DNA from: Eutrigla gurnardus
Lineage: Eukaryota; Chordata; Actinopteri; Perciformes; Triglidae
Length of the DNA: 64,000 nucleotides
Reading direction: 5' to 3'
NCBI GenBank assembly: GCA_963514095.1
Contig: OY741271.1
Span: 1,271,520 to 1,335,519 of the forward strand
Below the pieces are notes generated by a model, which was not told the origin of the DNA, did not search any database, and saw only the letters and a program-made list of their open reading frames with translations. A program made the translations under genes and the position numbers. Shown one piece after another: positions 43,350 to 55,114 of the stretch. Positions within the stretch are counted from its first letter, which is position 1. Every line of letters starts with the position of its first letter.

Positions 43350-43586
43350 TTAAAAGGAACCCCGGCTATGAAGACTTGTAGTTCTTAAAAGATAAATGTT
43401 AGTAGCAGTTATAATAAAGTGATATAAAAAACCTTCTTGATGTCTTCGTTTTTATCAAATATGTAAAAATAGTTTAACTCGTAGGTCGCCATTGTTGTTA
43501 ACGTCGCAATGCACTCTGGGTAGTGACGTCAAATGGTTGCACTGGCCGGCTTCGGGACCCTGTTGTAACTGTTCAGCGACATAAAC

Positions 43587-43809
43587 ATGTCATCTGTTCA
43601 GCCTTTTCAATTTGAACCCGAGCAAAACATTAATGAGGAGGACAGCACTGACAATGTTTCACAAAACGAGCATCAAAATGAAGAGCAAGAAAGACGGGAT
43701 GAGGCGAGAGTAGGAAAAAACCGGTGGTGTTTGTGCGGCAACTGCGTCTCAACCGAGAGGGAGAGTGTTTGTTGTCAAGAGCTCCAATTTTTGTCAGCAG
43801 ATGTTCACG
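43587..43809 (+). CDS. P2X7-receptor C-terminal-type zinc domain, first exon
   Basis: Exon from ATG 43587 to a CACG|GTAAGC donor at 43810. The protein starts MSSVQPFQFEPEQN, has a Glu/Gln-rich acidic linker, then Asn-Arg-Trp-Cys-Leu-Cys-Gly-Asn-Cys and Glu-Arg-Glu-Ser-Val-Cys-Cys-Gln-Glu. The W-C-x-C-G-x-C ... C-C-x-E layout is the zinc-binding signature of the P2X7 cytoplasmic ballast-like domain found in many fish TE-linked proteins. No channel domain is present. Later exons were not found, so it is partial. Its role for the element is unknown. Confidence 0.65.
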
Positions 43810-44294
43810 GTAAGCTATTGTGTGATCAAACTTATTCCAATATCAATAATTTTGGAGATTATTAGCATCCAGAGCTGTCGTGTGCTTTATAGATAATTAG
43901 CTTGTTGCATTTTGCACTAGTTTCGCATTCATTCCGTTTAATCGCAATTATTTTCAATGCGTCTGCATCATATTATACATCATTTGAAAGCTGAGAATCT
44001 CGTAAATCGAACAAAGCAAGCCGTTTAAGGATCACGGAGACACATCAAAAGCAAACACAGCATTCCCTACCTTTCAAGCTGTCTGGAAGTCCAAAAACAA
44101 CATGTAGCATGATAATCCCGATATCCAGAGAAAGGTAAGAGTCCAACGAACAAAAGTAGCCTCTTCGTTTAGTCCCACGAGCACGCTAACTCCGGTAATC
44201 ATCCATAACATGCCATGTGTTTACTTTGCTAGTCTCTGTAGAAGATAGTTTTTGTTTGTTTATCGCTTTGTACCGCTTTACGACGGAGCGGTAC

Positions 44295-44630
44295 TTATCG
44301 ATGTTTAACGCGCACTTCACTCGCTCCCCAAGGGCGTTTAGGCTCCTTATGTGAGAAAATTGGCGGAAAAGCATTTGATTTTAGTCTTTGTTCATACCCA
44401 GACGCTCCGGTGAGCTCTTTCAGCAATTGTGGTCGACTAAAAGCCTCAAATGCATCAGGAGAAAAATGTCGAGAACACAGCCGCGGATCTTTGGGAAGTT
44501 GTGTCCGTCAACCGGCATCTTCCCACTCCTTTCTCCTCTTCTTGTCAGTAGGAAAGCAGTGTAAACTCACATCACTCCCCTTGTTGCCTTTTGACTGGAA
44601 ATCGCATCCAAAAGCAGTACAATGTGGCAT
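44295..44630 (-). pseudogene. THAP-domain DNA-binding protein, one internal stop
   Basis: From ATG 44630 the minus strand reads 111 codons to TAA at 44295, with a TGA after codon 40. Signature residues: Met-Pro-His-Cys-Thr-Ala-Phe-Gly-Cys (C-x4-C), Leu-His-Cys-Phe-Pro, Trp about 38 residues in, Cys-Ser-Arg-His-Phe (C-x2-H) and a closing Asn-Ala-Phe-Pro-Pro-Ile-Phe, the AVPTF-like box that ends THAP domains. It would bind the transposon ends. The single stop disables this copy unless read through. Confidence 0.8.
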
Positions 44631-44976
44631 TTTACTTGAAATTACTTAACAAACGCACGTAAACAAACACTAGCGTCAATAGCTATTCTACCTAGAGTAC
44701 AACCATTCTATTCTATAACGCTGCCTGTCGACACTTGCCCCGGCCAATGTGACTGGCCGGTAATAGAATACAGGCCAGTATTAGAGGATTTACGGTATAT
44801 ATAAAAAAAATTAAAAAAAAGATAAAATAATAATAATAAAAAAAATTCTCCCCTTATCACCCGCGGGCCGGAAGCAATGGAAACATTTTGTGTGCTTCTA
44901 ACAACATATTTTAGTACAAGAGAACAATTGTGGCATATTAGGGCCTACAAGTCTTCATAGCCGGGGTTCCTTTTAA

Positions 44977-45995
44977 ATGTATTAAAACATTAATCATAAG
45001 TAAGAATCACGATTCATCCGATTAAATGCATTCATATCGATTATTGGTGAAGCCAAAACGATTCATTCTATTTATTTATTTTAGCAGATCGATTTAGTAG
45101 AATCTATAGGACTGACAATCGATTCATCGATTAATCGAATGAATCGTTACACCTCTACTACACGCCTGTTTAGTCTCACATGACGTGTAACACAGCGGCA
45201 TCGGTGGAAGTAAGATGTATTAAATGCGCGTTGTAGATACCGTCCCCCTAGCACCCCAACACAACAACGGCAGGTGAAGAGTGACCAGAGTGTCTTTTGC
45301 TCATCCTGCACATTTACACAACTCTTCAAGCTCCAGTGAAGTTGCTGTTAACATGTTAACACTCACGGCGTTGAGGAAAGAAGGAGTTGTAGACAGACAT
45401 CCAACTCATATTTAAAGCTGGCGTTGCTCTACAGAATTATAACTAAATGTGTGTGCAGACAGAAAGCAGACAGAAAGCAATTTGTTTGTTGCCTCACATC
45501 CTTCACATGAGTTGAATGTACCAAACACGGAATGTACCAGTTATACTATCGTTAGAACCAATGGAGAATCAACTCATGGTCATTTCTCTCATGTTGAGTT
45601 TCGTTTTGCCTCAGTTTTTTGTGAATTTGTACCATACCACTGACTTCCATGACAAAACAAGCATGTACTGCAGGTTCAGCCCACAATGCAATGCTTTTCC
45701 TTGGCTAGATGTGTAAATTACAGATACCTTAATAAGTGAGAGTGATCTATTGAGTGTTTATTATGTAGGGAATAGTAAATGACAGAGACCTTTTAAGAGA
45801 CAATGTTGTCCTCTCTGGATATCACTTCTAAATTCAAGCAATTTCTCCACAGAAATGTATTTTCCTCTCCTTAAATGTAAGATTACAGTGTTAAACATGA
45901 AATAATCCCAGCAGTGTTTTCTTGACAAGCTGTTTCATAGTAACAAACAACATTGGTCAAGTATTTAATATTATATATTATATTGTGTGATGATT
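44977..45995. other. Unassigned; AT-rich inverted-repeat block at 45000-45160
   Basis: The block 45000-45160 has GATTCATCGATTAATCGAATG-type palindromic sequence that resembles 8935-9085. The rest shows no feature. Confidence 0.45.
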
Positions 45996-46494
45996 GCAGT
46001 TTTTTCCAATTGCTAAAACACAATTTTGCAAACTAGACTGGTAACACAAAACCGTACACCCAAACTGCAAAATACCTCATATATGCTGCAAAATGAAGCA
46101 CTGCAACCACAACTACATATAACATTATCAATATCAAACCGTTGCTCCAAATGGCACACACTTCATTCATATTACCAGATTTGTGTCTCACCAACTACAC
46201 GCTGTTGGGCATAATGAAAAGCACTCTCATCTTTAGTATGCTTGGCCATAATTCTAAAATAGTTCAAACTGTAGGGAATTCTTCAGATTGTTCACATGCA
46301 CAGAAATAATTGCAGATACACACACATGCTGTTGAAACATGTATTGTTTTTATTTTTCACCAAGTGCAACATATGCACACATGGTTGATGGTTGATGACA
46401 TGAGCAACTGAGGTTGCTCTGATTTCCTTTGAAAGTTGTTGTTTATACAGTGTATAACATCAATTGTGGGATTGTATAGGACTTACTTTCACAT

Positions 46495-47213
46495 AGTTAC
46501 AGTATATCGCCATTCTTTGACTCTTTCTGAATTGCGCTCAAATGGCACCCTGTAGACCTGCTTCATCCTGAGATTGTTTCTGCGCAAGACACGGTCCAGT
46601 ATTGATAAGCTTATCCTATCAATATTTTCAAATATCTTATTGTTTTCTATTACAGTATATTCCTTTGAATTTGCCGTAATGTTATGGCGTTATTTTCTAG
46701 GACCATGTTGATGATTACAGTTTCCTGTTCAGGAGACAGAAGACGTTGCCGACCACCTTGTGTTAGTAATCTTTCAGTTCTGCAATACAAATAGTAAAAT
46801 ACTGTAAACACTGTGTAGGAATACAAAGTAGGAATACATTTCCCAAATACTTGAAACATACTTTATTTTTACAGTCCTACAGAATAGTCCACAGGCAATA
46901 CTGTACGACTGTACTCATTGAGTACTGTATTGATATGCAGTACTGCGATTTTCTAGTGAGAGTAGATTTCTTACCTATTGTCATTTCGGAAAGTCCGGAT
47001 GATGGATGCTACTGTGTACCTGCTCAAATTTGGCTGTACTCTTTGCCCAGCCTCTCTCATTGTTAGACCATGGTTGACCACATGGTCAACCAAAGTGGCT
47101 CGGATCTCATCAGAAATTACTGTCCTTGGCCTTCCTCGTCCTTCCCGTCCTCTTCCTCGTACTCTCACTCCTCTGGCTCTGGCTCTGCCTCTGTTGCCAA
47201 TGTTGGCATCCAT
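46495..47213 (-). pseudogene. Transposase N-terminal half with an intron (Tc1/mariner-like)
   Basis: Exon 1 (47213 to about 46976) starts Met-Asp-Ala-Asn-Ile-Gly, has a Gly-Arg-rich stretch, then Arg-Pro-Arg-Thr-Val-Ile-Ser-Asp-Glu-Ile-Arg and a helix-turn-helix, ending at a GTAAGA donor. Exon 2 begins after a TTGTATTGCAG acceptor near 46785 and continues the DNA-binding domain to Val-Pro-Phe-Glu-Arg-Asn with one frameshift near 46650. The catalytic DDE part is missing. An intron inside the DNA-binding domain is unusual for classic Tc1 but occurs in some fish families. Confidence 0.65.
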
Positions 47214-47791
47214 TGCTCCAAAACAGAAGAGCTCACCTGTTGCCCTTTTATGCTAATGATCTGATTGCAAATTGTAAAACTGTGTTGCAGGTGTTTGCCC
47301 ATGTGATGAGTCAGTGTGCATAGTAGGGAAATTAACTTTAGAATTTTGAATGGCAGTGTGTTCCTTGTGAAAACAAGAGATTTTCTTCATGAAAATTGTG
47401 CCAAATGCAGAGAATTGTGTGTAGTGTTTTGAAAAAAGTGTGTTTTAGAACTGCAATTTGAGTGTAAAGCAGGAATTGTGCTTGCAGTTTAGCAGAGTTA
47501 GTTCAGGGCAGGGTTCCCGCGGGTCCTTAAAAAGTATTAAAAAGTCTTAAATTAAAATCTGCGTAATTAAGGTCTTAAATTGTATTAAATTTACCGTAAA
47601 TTTGCTGTAGGTATTACATTTCCAGACGTTGCGTTTAATGCCGATGGGAAAGCACAGTGGCCCACCGTAAAACATCTAATAGTGTGTACTTTTTTGATTA
47701 ATTTAGTACAAAGACCGTATAGCAAATGAGACTGCGCGATGAACTCCGCCGTTTTACGGTACGTCAGCGACGTCGGGCTGCGTGCCGCCAT

Positions 47792-48783
47792 CAGTGTTGG
47801 GAGTAACGCGTTACAAAAGTAATGCATTACGTTTTGCTGTAACGCGGTAATGTAAGGCATTACAAAAAAAAAACTGGTAATATTTTACTCTGTATAAATC
47901 TCAGTAATGCGCGTTACAATGCATTTTAAACCCAAAATCAATTGGCTCTACATTCGCGATCGCGAGATGGGCATACGCTCCACTTTTGGAAAAGTGTGAA
48001 AGCCGGTCTGTGTGTCTCTACACTATGTTAATTAATCGCTGTTGTTAGCAGGCTCCATGAGCTGGACACCGACTCACGGAGCGGCTCCCGGTCGGTCAGA
48101 GCGCAGCCGACCCTGGCAGTCACACCGAGGATCAACAGCTGAGGGGCGGCGAAGAGGCGGAGGCTTCGATTCTCCCCGTCGGTTTTGAACCGCTTTTATG
48201 TCCACGTCATAACGCTTTTGGTGCGTGTTTAAAACAGTAGGTTTACTTCAAAACTCGAGCGTCAGACGCTGTCAGAGCGTTTATGAACAGTGTTTGAGAG
48301 CTCCCCCTAAATGTCTCAGGTAGGCTTTCAGGTAATTTCGCAGCATAACACAGCGCCTTCCGGGTCATTAAAAAAGACGTATGGCAAATCTGGAATGAAA
48401 AATGGCACCGTTATTTCATCCCGAATCCCATTCATGAACACAATATCTAATATCAGTTAACGAGTCGTTTTCTGTTTCTCGTTTTCCGTTTTTACGAATA
48501 ACGGGATACGAGTCATTTTCCGTTTTTCGTTCTTTTATTTTGAAGCGAAAAACATCACATCCTGCTGTGTAATGAGCTGCATTGAACACAAGAAGATCTA
48601 TTGAGAACAAAAAATCCATATTTCCTTTTATTTTGGCAAAAAGTAGTGCAAAAGTAATGTAAAAGTAGTGTAATGCCTTACAATTCAAAGACAGTAATAC
48701 TGTAATGTAACTAATTACTTTGAAATGACAGTAACAAGTAATAAATAATGCATTACGCTTTTGAAGTAACTTGCCCAACACTG
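47792..48783. mobile_element. hAT non-autonomous element with perfect 8-bp duplication
   Basis: The element starts CAGTGTTGGGAGTAACGCG and ends CTTGCCCAACACTG. GCCGCCAT flanks both sides (47784-47791, 48784-48791). AT-rich interior with no transposase. It inserted just 37 bp upstream of the transposase start in the larger hAT and may have separated it from its promoter. Confidence 0.92.
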
Positions 48784-48828
48784 GCCGCCATTACGCGGTT
48801 GTCGAGGTGAGCGGTTAAACAAGCAAAG

Positions 48829-49969
48829 ATGGGGAAGTGCAAATGTAACGACAAATGGATGGAAGACGATGTATTTAAGAGGTGGTTGGTGCCGGCTGAA
48901 AACAAAAATGAGGCAATGTGCAAACTCTGCAAAAAGGCTTTTTCGTTGGGGACCATGGGGCTCAAACCCGTCGAGTCGCATATGAGAGGAGGAAAGCACC
49001 AGCGGTACATGGCAGCAGCTAGCCAAAGCGGGACCAGGCTAATCCCTGCATTGTTTGCAGCACGGCCTACCGTCACAAGTTCAGACGCCACCTCTCAGTC
49101 GTCTTCATTTCACCGCCAGAGACCCAAAAGGCAGAGGTACTGTGGGTTCTCCATACTGTGATGAGGCACAATTCATTTAAATCAAACGAGGACATAAATG
49201 GCGTCTTTGCTGCCATGTTCCCCGATTCCCAGCTAGCAAAGTCATTCACCTGTGGTGAAAATAAAATGGCATATGTCGCCAAATATGGCATTGCTTCATT
49301 CGTCAAGAAGGAGCTATCGCGGAGCTTTAGCGAGATGGCAAATGTTATCATGTTTGACGAAAGCATGAATAAAACAACAAAGAGCAAACAGATGGACCTT
49401 CATTTGCGGTTCTGGACTACTGATGATGAGGCGGGCACACACCATGTCATCTCCCGCTACTATGGGTCGGAGTTCATGGGTCACTCCAGAGCCGAGGACA
49501 TGTTGGCTCATTTCAGTGTAAGTAACGTTACGATTGTGTTTGAAATCGCATACTATTATTCTATTCAGGTCACAGTATGTTCACTTTGACAATCTATCAG
49601 GTAACAACACATTAGCTCAGAGTTTAAGGGGTGTAACTGTTGGTAGTTGTAGTTCATAGCAACAGTAAACATTCATGAGCTGTAAATAGAGATGCAGAAT
49701 CATGTTGTATACAGATAGATATGTTGTATTTTAGCACAGAATACATGATTTTACCAGTTAGTAAACCTATAGAAAATAATTTGCAAAATTACCATTAATT
49801 GTATAGGCCACACACAGAATGATTTTGTATCTATGTGTGTATGTGTATATATAAGCAAGAAATCATTAAAATAACAAAAGAATAATTGCGATGATCACAA
49901 TTAAGTTGTCAGGGGTTTTGATGGATGTTTTTGATCTCTCTCTCTCTCTCCGCTATATAAGCACAACCA

Positions 49970-50025
<56 letters not shown>

Positions 50026-52128
50026 CATCATCATTACACTAATGGAACCATCCCTTAACCTAATGTGGATTACTTGAAATATTGAATTGATAATTTCCTC
50101 TTTTTTCCTTCTTTCTCTATATGTGCAGGAAGGTACAAAGGAGCTGAATCTGAACAACATGCTCTCACTGTCAATGGATGGGCCCAGTGTTAATTGGAAG
50201 TTTGTTGAACTCTTACAAGAGGAACACAGAGAGCAGTGTGGTGGAGCCCAACTACAAATAATTGGGAGTTGTGGCCTTCACACAATGCACAACTCATTCA
50301 AGAATGGCTTGAAGGTGTGGCAAGTTGAGAAAGTCCTTAAAGCCCTGCACTACCTGTTTCATTGTGCACCTGCAAGGAGGGAAGACTTTGTGTTAGTGAC
50401 CAAGTGTGACACATTTCCTCTGCCATTTTGTGGACATCGTTGGCTGGAAAACCTTCCAGCAGTGGAGAGAGCCATTGAAATTTGGCCATATATTGTCACC
50501 TATGTGGATCAGGTCAAAGCCAAGAAGCTCCTCAATCCAAGGTCATCATCATATGACACCATCGCAGAAGCCCGGATGGATCCCATTATCCTGGCAAAGT
50601 TGCACTTCTTCATGTGTATCTCAAGAAGCTTTCAGCCATTTCCCACCAAGTACCAGACAGATGCCCCGATGATTCCCTTCCTCTGCAGAGATTTGGAGGA
50701 TCTAATCAGGGTACGCCTAATGACTACTAAAAATGTATTAATGGTTTAGTCATTCAAGCACTGTTACTTACAGAGGATATGAACAATAAAACAAAGTAAT
50801 GAATTTCAGCCCCAAAAGATGCACACTGAACCAGACAGGTGCCTGCAAAAACTGAAGGCCCTCATCATGACATTTGTGCAGGACAAGAAGTTGTCAGGAG
50901 GAGTCACAGCGGGTAATATGTGTAGACATATTAGAAATGTGAACAGTTACCTAGTGTTTAGCAAAGGGAGTCTTTGGGCACCTTCTTTAAATCAGTGGTT
51001 TTAAAAAAGTCGATTCCAGGGGTCCTTGAGGGGCTCCATAGGAGGTCCCCAGCAAAAAGGGGAATCATTTATTTTCCCAATAATTCCATCCATAAATAAC
51101 AGTGACAGAATGTATGACTATGTTGGTCATTGGGATTGACATGACCTGGACATGAAAAAGTTTGAGAATCACTGCTCTAAATGTTATTGTGTCTCTCCTC
51201 AATGTCTTTGACTAAGATGATGTTATTTTTAATCAGTAAATGTCAAGTTATACTAGCCTATTATTTTACAGTTCATCTTTTTATTTGCATTTTATTTTAT
51301 TGGAAGTATAGCCCAGTATGAGTTACAACAAATGTCTGTAGGCCTAATGTTCATACACATAATAATTGAAATATAGTTGGAAATCTGAGATTCATTTTCC
51401 AGAGTATACTGAATATAAATCTCTTGTGATTTCCACAAAATATAATTTTAACCAGAAAATCTTACAAATGTACTTGTCTTTATCTAAATGCAGGTGATAA
51501 GATTGCACAACAATTTCAAAAGTTCCTCTTCATTGAGGCCAGAGGAGAGGAATTCATGGCCTTCAGTACATTGGATGGAAAATCACGAGTTGACAGCTTC
51601 CTGCATAAGGCCATGAATGGATATGCAGAACTTTGGAGCTTTGTGGGAAAGCTGCTGCTTCTGTCCCATGGACAAGCTACTGTGGAGCATGGATTCTCCA
51701 TAAACAAGCAGGTGGAGATGTGCAATATGACCGAGGACACTATAGTAACACAGCGACTAATCTGTGACTACGTGAGGATGTGTGGTGGAGTGGTCAAAGT
51801 GCCACTAACTAAAGAGCTGCTAAATGATTGGAATTGTAAGATAAGAGGAAGAAAAAGGAAAAGACAAAACAGACGGACAAGAGAAAAGGGGCTGAAAATG
51901 AGCTTGAAGACCTACGCAACAAAAGAAGAACAATCTCAACTGTGTGCGAAACTCTAGGATGCAGATATCCTTGCAGAGAAGGCTGAGAATACGGCAGGGA
52001 CCAAGATGGCAGAACTCATCACTAAATCCAACTCCATGAGAAAAAGATGCAAGGACAAGAGAGGGGAGTTGATGGACCTAGACCGTGAAATTGAGAAAAG
52101 AGCGGCAGAGCTACGCCACATGTCTTGA
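48829..52128 (+). pseudogene. hAT transposase gene, four exons, one frameshift and one premature stop
   Basis: Exon 1 is 48829-49517, with a frameshift near 49130; it ends at a perfect GTAAGT donor. Exon 2 is 50129-50710, exon 3 50810-50912 and exon 4 51494-52128; all junction phases agree. Residues show an N-terminal zinc finger (Met-Cys-Lys-Leu-Cys ... His-Met-Arg-Gly-Gly-Lys-His), the first catalytic Asp in IMFDESMNK, the second in SMDGPSVNW, the hAT C-x-x-H (SCGLHTMH) and R-W (HRWLEN) motifs, and ATVEHGFSINKQ with the catalytic Glu. A TAG at 51955 interrupts a coiled-coil tail that stays open to 52126. With only two lesions it is a recent relic. An alternative is a partly degraded host-domesticated gene. 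Confidence 0.8.
49974..50023. repeat. (ATT)n microsatellite
   Basis: A run of TTA triplets about 50 bp long in the transposase intron, followed by ATCATC. Confidence 0.95.
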
Positions 52129-52652
52129 GGAGAATTTGGGATGTTACAAAACAATGGACCTCTCTGTTCATTGGTTTCTCTCGTTAAGAGTCATGTGATG
52201 CCATAACAGTTATGGACATTATTTTTCAACCATTTGGCTTGAAACAGGCTGTTTTGAGGACTTTCACTATTGAGCTTATTTACAATGGAGACTGCTTTAA
52301 GTGTTATTATTTAATTATTCTGTATGGTTCCTACATATGCAATGCAATGTGTTTTTTAAAGTAATGTATGTTATGTTGGCTCTGTTCTGCATCAAAATTA
52401 AAATGCCAACTGTGAGTTTTGATTGTGTTTACAATCAAATAAATTGAGTATTTTCTCCCAAAGAAATTGTTATGACATTTTTGGGTCTTAAATTGTATTT
52501 GTTGAGGTCTTAAAAAAGGTCTTAAAAAGCATTAAATTTGACTTTTAAATTGGTGCAAGAAACCTGCAGGGGGTTGGTGCATGAGTTACATGTTGTGGTC
52601 ATTGTGTCTCAAGTACCAGTATTTGTGTGTAAACAATTGAGAAAAACTGTAA

Positions 52653-53768
52653 GTGGTAACAATTAACAATTGTGGCACATATAGGGGCCAATTAGCTCAT
52701 GTAGGGTCATTTTGAATGGCAGTGTTTTGAAATGACTATGGGCCCTAGTTTCGTACACCAGGCGCAGTCGGGGCTGTGTCCGCCTGGACTTTGTAAGTTT
52801 CGTGCACGGCGCAGTCCGGCCCAGGCACTCCTCCCGTAACTCCTACCCCTGCAAGTGGGAAAGAGTGAGGAGAGAAGGCGTGGAGTGGGATTAACACAGC
52901 CGATTCAGATCTTCACCAATCAAATGAGCTCCTCTCCTCACCTTTAATGGGCCGAGGCGAGGTGCAGTGCAAGTTTCGTCACTTGACAACCCAATGACAG
53001 AAGACGGCAGCAGCAGCGCCAGATGGCTGAGAGAGATGTGAACTCGTTAGTTTGCATCACAGTTTCAGCTGTGTTAATTCAGTCAGGCTGAGTTTCCGTT
53101 ACGCGTGCCATCCTCCTTTGATCTGACGTCAGATGTGACGGGACAATCTATATAGATATAAATTCACGTGTTGATTCAATTAAATGCATTAAATAGTGTT
53201 TGTTGTGATTATTTATTGCATTTAAATGTGCCTGGAACTGTGGAAACCTGCCTGTGAGGTCTTGGTGACGTGTGCTCACTGCGCGCCGGTGAGCCAAACT
53301 GCCACTCCACCAGTTGTAATTCGCATTTCGCCGAGAGTAGACCAGGTTGGAGCTGGCGGGCTTTCGGCGCAGTCTCTGCGCGGCTTTTTGGCACGAAACT
53401 TCCACTGCGCCAAGCTGAATCTGTGACGCCTCCCCCTGCTGCGCCGCCACACCCATCTCGGCGCAGGCGATCCACCAAACTGCCAAACTGAACGTGCGCA
53501 AGGCTGCACTGGTCGAAACTTGCATTGCGCCGGCTCTGCCACCCTGCGCTGCACCACGAAACTAGGGCCCTTTATGTCAGATTGTTGTGTCTAATGCAGA
53601 GAACCGTGTTCAGTGCATTTCAAAAGTGCCATTTTGAACTGCAAAATGTGTGTAAAGCAGAAAATGGGTTTCCGAGACTTGAGAAGAGGTTTTGCACTCT
53701 GTGTCAGTTTAAATATTTGTGCTCTGCATGTCATTTTAGTGTGTTAGCAATTGGAAAAAAACTGTAAA
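52653..53768. mobile_element. Second Tc1-like end fragment, interrupted by MITE copy C
   Basis: Outside the MITE, the sequence repeats the family's 5' region (GAATGGCAGTGTTTTGAAAT and AATGCAGAGAA compared with 47347-47420) and ends TAGCAATTGGAAAAAAACTG, the same terminus as 45996 inverted. Confidence 0.65.
52740..53570 (+). mobile_element. MITE family 'GGGCCCTAGTTTCG', copy C
   Basis: Both ends are intact (GGGCCCTAGTTTCGTACACC; CACGAAACTAGGGCCC). Flanks are TAT and TTT, so one flank has mutated or the target duplication is imperfect. It is very close to copy A and inverted relative to copy B. Non-coding. Confidence 0.85.
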
Positions 53769-55110
53769 TATCAGGTTGTTCTTACTGTAGAGCAGAGTTC
53801 TTCAACCCCTATTACATATCATACAAAAACCAATACTGTGTAGTGCAGACGATAGTGCCGTGTATTAAAGTACTTAGTAATGATGTATGTCAGAGGACTT
53901 CAACAGGGGGTCCGCGACCCCGAGGGGGTCCACAGAGTTACTGCAGAGGGTCCCTGAAATTATTCGATCACAAACTTTTTTTGTTCCCAAGTTTAAAATG
54001 TGTCCAAAAAACACCTTAACATGAATACAACAACTACCAAGGGTCACTGTTCCCTCACAAAACTCAACTCTATAATTGTTGTGCTAAATATCAATCAGTC
54101 CAGCTAGAATCCACATTAATCTTCACTGAGATATAAAATATAATTTTTATTTCTCATCGTTTGTTTTCAGATTGACTGTATGAAGTGAGAAATATCCCAC
54201 TGTTTATAGTATTTTTTGCTGTTGTGACAAGTTTCTATAGAGTTTAAAGAAGAAACAGGAGCAGGAAGTAGAGTGTTGAATGAAATGTCCCTTCCAGTGG
54301 ATTCTTGGACATGGTTGCTTGAAATCAGTATGAAAGCGTGGAGGCAGAGGGGAGATGAGTGCTACCGTAAAGCTTTATTAGATATGATACGTGTATATTA
54401 TATGAGAGCGCTTTGATAGCAGATGAAGAGACGATGGGAGGAACAGACAAAAGGTGAATCCATAAAGAGAGAAATTATAATAATGGATGGATGAAAGAAC
54501 ATGAAAGCATTATTATTTGATTTATTATTACATAGGAAAAAAATCCAGAAGAATCTTGGGACATAGAAACGCTGGCAGTATCAGAGACACTGCTGTCAGG
54601 TATAAAGTTCATCTATCAGCTAACTTAAGTACAGAATTAGTCAAATGAACAGAAACCACAGATTCCCCGATTTAATTGTGCTAAATCTGCTTTCCCACAC
54701 TCAGTTCCCCCACTTTTCTGTTTCTTGATGTGCAGACGATCTGCAGAGAGAATATTGTAGTACAGTCAATGGTTCTCTAAATCTTTCATACATCCCAAAA
54801 TGCTCCATCAGTTTCAAGCTAAGTTTAAATCATCTGAGCCCGAAACTTCTCGACTGAACTGACTGTGGATTTTTCTCTGTGTAACTTCAGAAAACTCCTT
54901 TCAAACCAAACCCACCATTTCTGTGAAGTTCAAGTCCAATAACATGGATTTGTTTTTGGCCCAATTAATGTGTGGTTTTTCTTGATTTTCATGCAGATAC
55001 GTCTTATTGACATTAGTATATTTCTGACATGAATATAAAGTAATGGAAGGTAAAACACTGTTGTTCTGCTGCTCCAATCTGTGGTCTAAATTGATAACAA
55101 CAGGTACGTA
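53769..55110. other. Unassigned sequence
   Basis: No ORF or repeat recognised. Confidence 0.4.
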
Positions 55111-55114
55111 TTAA

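Larger units (their letters stand above)
43354..44972. mobile_element. Kolobok-like TTAA element with P2X7-like and THAP ORFs
   Basis: TTAA on both sides (43350-43353, 44973-44976). The ends AAGGAACCCCGGCTATGAAG and its inverse share about 28 bp. The element is 1.6 kb and carries a plus-strand exon for a P2X7-type zinc domain near its left end and a minus-strand THAP domain near its right end, facing each other. THAP-domain proteins are known in Kolobok elements, which supports the assignment. No DDE transposase core remains. Confidence 0.85.
47509..52570 (+). mobile_element. Autonomous-type hAT transposon carrying a transposase gene
   Basis: The left terminus CAGGGTTCCCGCGGGTCCTT with repeated TCTTAAATT motifs is answered at the right by AAGGTCTTAAAAAGCATTAA...GAAACCTG. 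The termini are imperfectly inverted and the target duplication is not resolved. Inside are a five-part transposase gene (48829-52128) and a smaller hAT element (47792-48783). It is inserted in the Tc1-like relic. Confidence 0.75.
45996..52652 (-). mobile_element. Tc1/mariner-like transposon relic, split by a hAT insertion
   Basis: The left end TTGCAGTTTTTTCCAATTGC and the right end, inverted, TTACAGTTTTTCTCAATTG are matching termini. The element's own sequence is 45996-47508 and 52571-52652, interrupted by a hAT. It encodes the DNA-binding half of a transposase on the minus strand (46500-47213). A second partial copy of the same family continues to 53768. Confidence 0.7.
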
